A stretch of DNA of 9,205 nt from CAZJAD01 sp964543855 (lineage in GTDB: Bacteria > Electryoneota > RPQS01 > DYHQ01): positions 1 to 9,205 of the forward strand of contig CAZJAD010000093.1 in assembly GCA_964543855.1 (NCBI GenBank), in the 5' to 3' direction. Numbering within the stretch: position 1 is the first letter of the stretch; the number at the start of each line of letters is the position of its first letter. The notes under the pieces were generated by a model. The model did no database searches. It was not told the DNA's origin and saw only the letters and a list, made by a program, of their open reading frames with translations. Shown in pieces: positions 5,822-9,205 of this stretch. The position numbers were made by a program, and so were the translations under genes.

Positions 5822-6739
5822 ATGCAAATGCAAGGACGGGATTGTCTGAGCGAGCGAGGGAGATTCTGTACAGGATGGGTTGCACTTTTGGTGGCAGTGG
5901 CAACGTCACTCCTCCTCTCCAGCTTGTCGCACGCAGCTGATTCTACACACCGATCTGGAACCGACGGCCATCTGACGGACTGGCGACTGGACGACACGGC
6001 TGGATTCATCCACCTGACTCCCAATCCAGATCACGCCCTCTGTGGTACTCCATTCTCAATCGCCCTCATCGCCACGCTCACCGATGCTCGCGTTTTTGAG
6101 CTGCGGTTTCTTGTCGATGAGGACTTCCTCCAAGTGCTGTCGGTAACACCCGGCAGCGACACCAGTCTTCATATTTTGCCGGAGCAAGTTCTCGGAGACA
6201 CTCTGTGGCTCGACGGATTTTTTCACCCGAATTTCACCGGCACCATTTCTCTGGCGACCCTGACCCTCTATCCAGTGCCCATTCCTGCGGACGATACGAC
6301 GGAAATCGGGTTCCTTGACGGCCGGGGCTATAGTGGGACGCCGGAGTCTCCAGGACTCATTATTCTCTCCGGGGACACTTCGACGGCCTATATTGATTGC
6401 ACGCCGCCTCAGGTTCCGTGGGAGATGATCATCGTTCCCATCGATACCGACTCGGTCTGCCTTCGATGGCATCCGATTTTCTACGATGTGGATGGCGATA
6501 CCGTGATCGATCCGCTCTATGTGATCTACCGGACGGATCAGCTTATGACGCCGACGATCCTCGACTCGATTGGCGCGACGCTGGATACATTCTTTTATGA
6601 TGACTACATTCAGGTTTCGCACCCCAGGCCGCCGGATTCGACGGGAGTTGTCAGCGGAACCTGCAACGCCACCACCTATGAGGTTCGGGCTCGGAAGACG
6701 CAGCCGAACATCTTGTTGTCCCCCCTAAGATTTCGCTAA
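5822..6739 (+). CDS. Exported protein with cohesin-like and FN3-like regions
   Basis: The frame runs to TAA at 6737-6739. From ATG 5822 it gives 305 residues. The N-terminus is a signal peptide: Arg-containing start, hydrophobic core WVALLVAVATSLLLSSL (19-35), and a probable cleavage near SHA (36-38). Residues about 62-193 have the alternating strand pattern of cohesin-like domains: a changing-property strand, a FLVDEDFLQVLSVTPG segment, then DTLWLDGF and a GTISLATLTLYP strand. Residues about 198-291 resemble an FN3-type sandwich. The start is uncertain: there is no good ribosome binding site at 5822, and an in-frame GTG at 5765 would add 19 residues. ATG 5822 gives the more normal signal peptide. 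It is probably secreted or surface-bound and non-catalytic. The last residues (about 292-305) are not domain-like. It may be read from the promoter at 5410 and lies 82 bases before the next gene on the same strand. Confidence 0.75.
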   Translation: MQMQGRDCLSERGRFCTGWVALLVAVATSLLLSSLSHAADSTHRSGTDGHLTDWRLDDTAGFIHLTPNPDHALCGTPFSIALIATLTDARVFELRFLVDEDFLQVLSVTPGSDTSLHILPEQVLGDTLWLDGFFHPNFTGTISLATLTLYPVPIPADDTTEIGFLDGRGYSGTPESPGLIILSGDTSTAYIDCTPPQVPWEMIIVPIDTDSVCLRWHPIFYDVDGDTVIDPLYVIYRTDQLMTPTILDSIGATLDTFFYDDYIQVSHPRPPDSTGVVSGTCNATTYEVRARKTQPNILLSPLRFR

Positions 6740-6821
6740 CAGACGGCGATTCGTTCTTCGCTTAATACAACAGGTTTTTTTGTGTTATCCACACAGAACA
6801 CCGAAAAAGGAGGGTCCTGTA
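6740..6821 (+). other. Short intergenic gap with strong ribosome binding site
   Basis: The 82-base gap holds a weak GCGA/TCGC hairpin (6746-6749 with 6758-6761), a seven-T run (6775-6781), and the site AAGGAGGG (6807-6814), seven bases before the ATG at 6822. The hairpin and T-run are 13 bases apart, too far for a convincing terminator, so the two exported-protein genes could be co-transcribed. No promoter worth calling was found. Confidence 0.5.
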
Positions 6822-9205
6822 ATGAGAAGTGCAAATTGGTTTAGGAATTACCGCCCTGCGTTTCTGAGTGTGCTCGCGGCATTGCTCATATTTGGCGCGA
6901 GTGCGTGGGCGGCACCCCAGGCGAGATTATCCGCTCTGCCATTTGAATCCGGGCAGATTCCCTTGATTATGGAAACCATGCCTGCGGATTTCGGTCGGAA
7001 TCTCGATGACCCTGGCGACGTCGTCGATTTCGATGCGGCACTCGTCGCGGCAGGGGATTACCTGAAGCAGTTTCAGGCGGACATAACCGAAGACAATGCC
7101 GGGAACGGGTCGGGAGAGAGCGAGAACCCTAACGACCCAGATGACGGCGGCTGGGATTGGAGACTGAATTGGGACACGGATGCACATTTTCATTCTACGG
7201 CTGCCAGTCCGACGAACATCTATGGAGCCACAGCTCTCGGGCTCTACTATGCATATCTGGCGACCGGCGACGCTGGGCATTGGACTGCATTGCTTGATGC
7301 TGCCGACCACATGGTCGCTGTCGGCGACAATATCCGTTCTGGAGCGGATGTCAAGTTTCTGATGCTGTTCGACGATCTCTATGACGTGGAGGTCAGCCCG
7401 ACTTCAACCTACGCCGATGCGGCCAAGTCGAAATATGACAACCGCATCACCGCCTATGGCTCTGCGACGGCTTTGGCACAGTATATTCGCGATGCCCGTC
7501 ATGGTCAAGGCTATGATAATGGCATCATTGCTTGGGACATCGGCATTTGGGTGGTCGATGCCCAGATGCTTTACGCTCGCTATGGCGGCACCTACGACGC
7601 CGATGCGGACGCCATGGCTGAGGTCCTCTGGCAGGATTCGTTTAACGACACGCCTGGCTACTTCGATATCGTTGACGATGCCGGTTGGGACGAGACTTAC
7701 AGTGATCCCAATTTCTATTGGTACACGCTTGGGATTACCGGATTAGTTGATGCTTTCAGCTACAGTGGGAGCCACGCTGGTGAGATCCCAGATCTTATCA
7801 CGCGACTCCTTGACAGTCAGTATACGACCGGTGCGTTCAGCTACTGCTATGGCGCCAATACCGACGATGAAGACTGGCAGTCAACCGCCTACAGTGCGAT
7901 GACCCTGAACGACTATGATGCAACAACTTACGCTTCCGAAATTCAGCATGCCGCGTACTGGACGGCGGCGACTCAGCACAGTGGCGGTGGATGGGTCTAC
8001 AGTTCCGGAAATCACTACCCAGAGGTCGGTGGTGAGAACACTTGTGCAGTTTCGTTCGGCGGTAATCCTTCTGAAGTTTGGGTGAATGATGACTGGACGA
8101 GCCAGGCGGATGTTGATGCGTACAACAGCGCGAACGGCACGGATTACGTGTGGGGCTATGACGCATTCGGTAACATCCAGGACGGCATTAATGGCGTCGG
8201 CAGTTCAACCATCCACGTACTTCCAGGGACGTACCCGACGGGTATCGTTCAGATCAGTTCGAATCTGACAATCATTGGAACCGACCCAGTGGACCGGCCG
8301 GTGATCACCGCCACAACGAGTACCGGCATGAGCGGCGACGCGCGCGGGTGGTTTCTCATCGATGATGGGATCGACGGCAATTTCCAGAACCTTGAATTCG
8401 ACGGGTCGGGATTTGATATCCATCAGGGACTGCGTCACAAGGGCTCGGGGACAGTCGTCAACTGCGCGTTTTCAAACCTGGTCTATCCTTCAGAGTACGC
8501 GGGGCTTGCGATCGTCGCATTCGGCAACTATGATTTCACGGTTGAAGACTGCGAATTCAGCAATATCGGTCGTGTTGGGGCCCTCTTTTTCGGCCCCTCT
8601 CCCAATCCGAGAGTATTCAGGGGAAATATCTACACGGGCAAGGGGGTGGTCGACGGTCTTGACTACGCCTGTGAGCTCGGAGGAGGCGCCGTTGGAACCA
8701 TTGAGAACAATGTCATTTCCAACTGCACGGGAGTGGCAAGCTCGGATGGGTCAACCTCGGCAGGTTTTCTTGCGACGGATTACTATGCTCCGGGGACACA
8801 GGGTACGTACCACGGCAATATCGTAACAGGCAATACGGAGGGCTTCGCCATCGGCTATGACGCGTCCGATGCCACGGTCGCCACAATCACAGGAAACAAG
8901 ATCGAGGGAAATACGGCTCGGGGTGTGGGCAGCGTTTCGACTGTGTTGGTTGAAGCAACAGCCAATTGGTGGGGCGATGCGAATGGACCTGACGAGGTCG
9001 TTTTTCTGTCGGCTCCGGCCCGGGTGCAGCCCATGAGTCCTGACGGTGATCCACCGGTGTCTCGATCGCTGGATGGTGATGCGGTCAGCGGCGATGTTCA
9101 TTACTCGCCTTGGGTGGCTTCGAGTGGCGACGACGATGAACCGGGAACAGCGGGCTGGCAGCCGGATTTGTCGACCGTCGGTGTGTCCACGAACGGCACG
9201 ATTCA
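6822..9205 (+). CDS. Large exported protein: alpha/alpha-toroid-like region plus parallel beta-helix (right end cut)
   Basis: An uninterrupted frame runs 794 codons from ATG 6822 (AAGGAGGG seven bases upstream) to the right edge without a stop. Residues 1-30 are a signal peptide: NWFRNYR, a hydrophobic core, and cleavage near ASAWA. Residues about 112-410 are helical and rich in Trp, Tyr and Gly, with motifs such as NIYGATALGLYYAYLATGD, TAYGSATAL, WQSTAYSAMTL and GGGWVYSSG. They recall the alpha/alpha toroids of terpene-cyclase-like and polysaccharide-active proteins. A short WVNDDWTSQAD linker leads to a right-handed parallel beta-helix (about 443-765) that opens with the typical AFGNIQDGINGVGSSTIHVLPGTY and carries NCAFSNL, DCEFSNI, GNIVTGN and GNKIEGN rungs. 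It ends with NWWGDANGP (715-723), a hallmark of this fold. After an Asp-rich linker (769-774) another domain seems to begin. An extracellular, perhaps carbohydrate-related, role is inferred; no catalytic residues are identified. Confidence 0.88.
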   Translation, partial: MRSANWFRNYRPAFLSVLAALLIFGASAWAAPQARLSALPFESGQIPLIMETMPADFGRNLDDPGDVVDFDAALVAAGDYLKQFQADITEDNAGNGSGESENPNDPDDGGWDWRLNWDTDAHFHSTAASPTNIYGATALGLYYAYLATGDAGHWTALLDAADHMVAVGDNIRSGADVKFLMLFDDLYDVEVSPTSTYADAAKSKYDNRITAYGSATALAQYIRDARHGQGYDNGIIAWDIGIWVVDAQMLYARYGGTYDADADAMAEVLWQDSFNDTPGYFDIVDDAGWDETYSDPNFYWYTLGITGLVDAFSYSGSHAGEIPDLITRLLDSQYTTGAFSYCYGANTDDEDWQSTAYSAMTLNDYDATTYASEIQHAAYWTAATQHSGGGWVYSSGNHYPEVGGENTCAVSFGGNPSEVWVNDDWTSQADVDAYNSANGTDYVWGYDAFGNIQDGINGVGSSTIHVLPGTYPTGIVQISSNLTIIGTDPVDRPVITATTSTGMSGDARGWFLIDDGIDGNFQNLEFDGSGFDIHQGLRHKGSGTVVNCAFSNLVYPSEYAGLAIVAFGNYDFTVEDCEFSNIGRVGALFFGPSPNPRVFRGNIYTGKGVVDGLDYACELGGGAVGTIENNVISNCTGVASSDGSTSAGFLATDYYAPGTQGTYHGNIVTGNTEGFAIGYDASDATVATITGNKIEGNTARGVGSVSTVLVEATANWWGDANGPDEVVFLSAPARVQPMSPDGDPPVSRSLDGDAVSGDVHYSPWVASSGDDDEPGTAGWQPDLSTVGVSTNGTI

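Noticed and set aside
5538..5849. Plus-strand frame of 103 codons ending just after the start of the exported-protein gene
   Set aside because: It runs through the strong RNA helix 5615-5732 and has no credible ribosome binding site. One hydrophobic stretch (MAIAAGYCALWMVIFGV) resembles a signal peptide but the frame ends soon after it.
6746..6781. Intrinsic terminator between the two exported-protein genes
   Set aside because: The hairpin has only four good base pairs and the T-run begins 13 bases after it.

Overview
The window is a piece of a moderately GC-rich bacterial chromosome. It carries exported proteins with classical signal peptides, a very long soluble multi-PAS histidine kinase, and cohesin-like, FN3-like and parallel beta-helix extracellular domains. 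That mix is common in uncultured environmental lineages such as the FCB-type candidate phyla and delta-proteobacteria-like groups. This placement is an inference from protein style; no rRNA or marker gene is present to prove it.

Layout, left to right. (1) Positions 1-133, minus strand: the first 44 codons of an exported protein. It has a good ribosome binding site, a near-consensus promoter on the same strand (302-274), and a GC-rich nested inverted repeat in the predicted leader. (2) About 303-871: a long stretch with no gene I can support. (3) 872-4447: a cytoplasmic hybrid of seven PAS domains with a HisKA/HATPase kinase core. (4) 4440-5183: its translationally coupled response regulator (8-nt overlap), a receiver joined to a helical C-terminal region instead of a DNA-binding domain. 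(5) 5184-5821: a non-coding stretch with the most unusual content of the window. It has a perfect consensus sigma-70 promoter (TTGACA, 17 nt, TATAAT, 5410-5438), and at that promoter the sequence switches abruptly from AT-rich to GC-rich. The following 290 nt fold into several strong helices. One is a 26-position helix with six G-U wobbles and one mismatch (5615-5640 with 5707-5732), and another is an 11-bp helix (5510-5520 with 5552-5562). This is a candidate structured RNA, either a free small RNA or a long leader of the next gene. (6) 5822-6739: an exported protein with a cohesin-like and an FN3-like region. (7) 6822 to the right edge: a large exported protein, incomplete here, with an alpha/alpha-toroid-like region followed by a right-handed parallel beta-helix.

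How they may work together. The kinase and regulator form a single two-component unit that senses intracellular or diffusible cues through many PAS domains. The regulator's output is probably by protein contact, because no DNA-binding domain is visible. The two exported proteins on the right share strand and style (polysaccharide- or adhesion-like folds) and may be co-expressed, possibly from the perfect promoter at 5410-5438. No CRISPR array, insertion sequence, tRNA or rRNA was seen.
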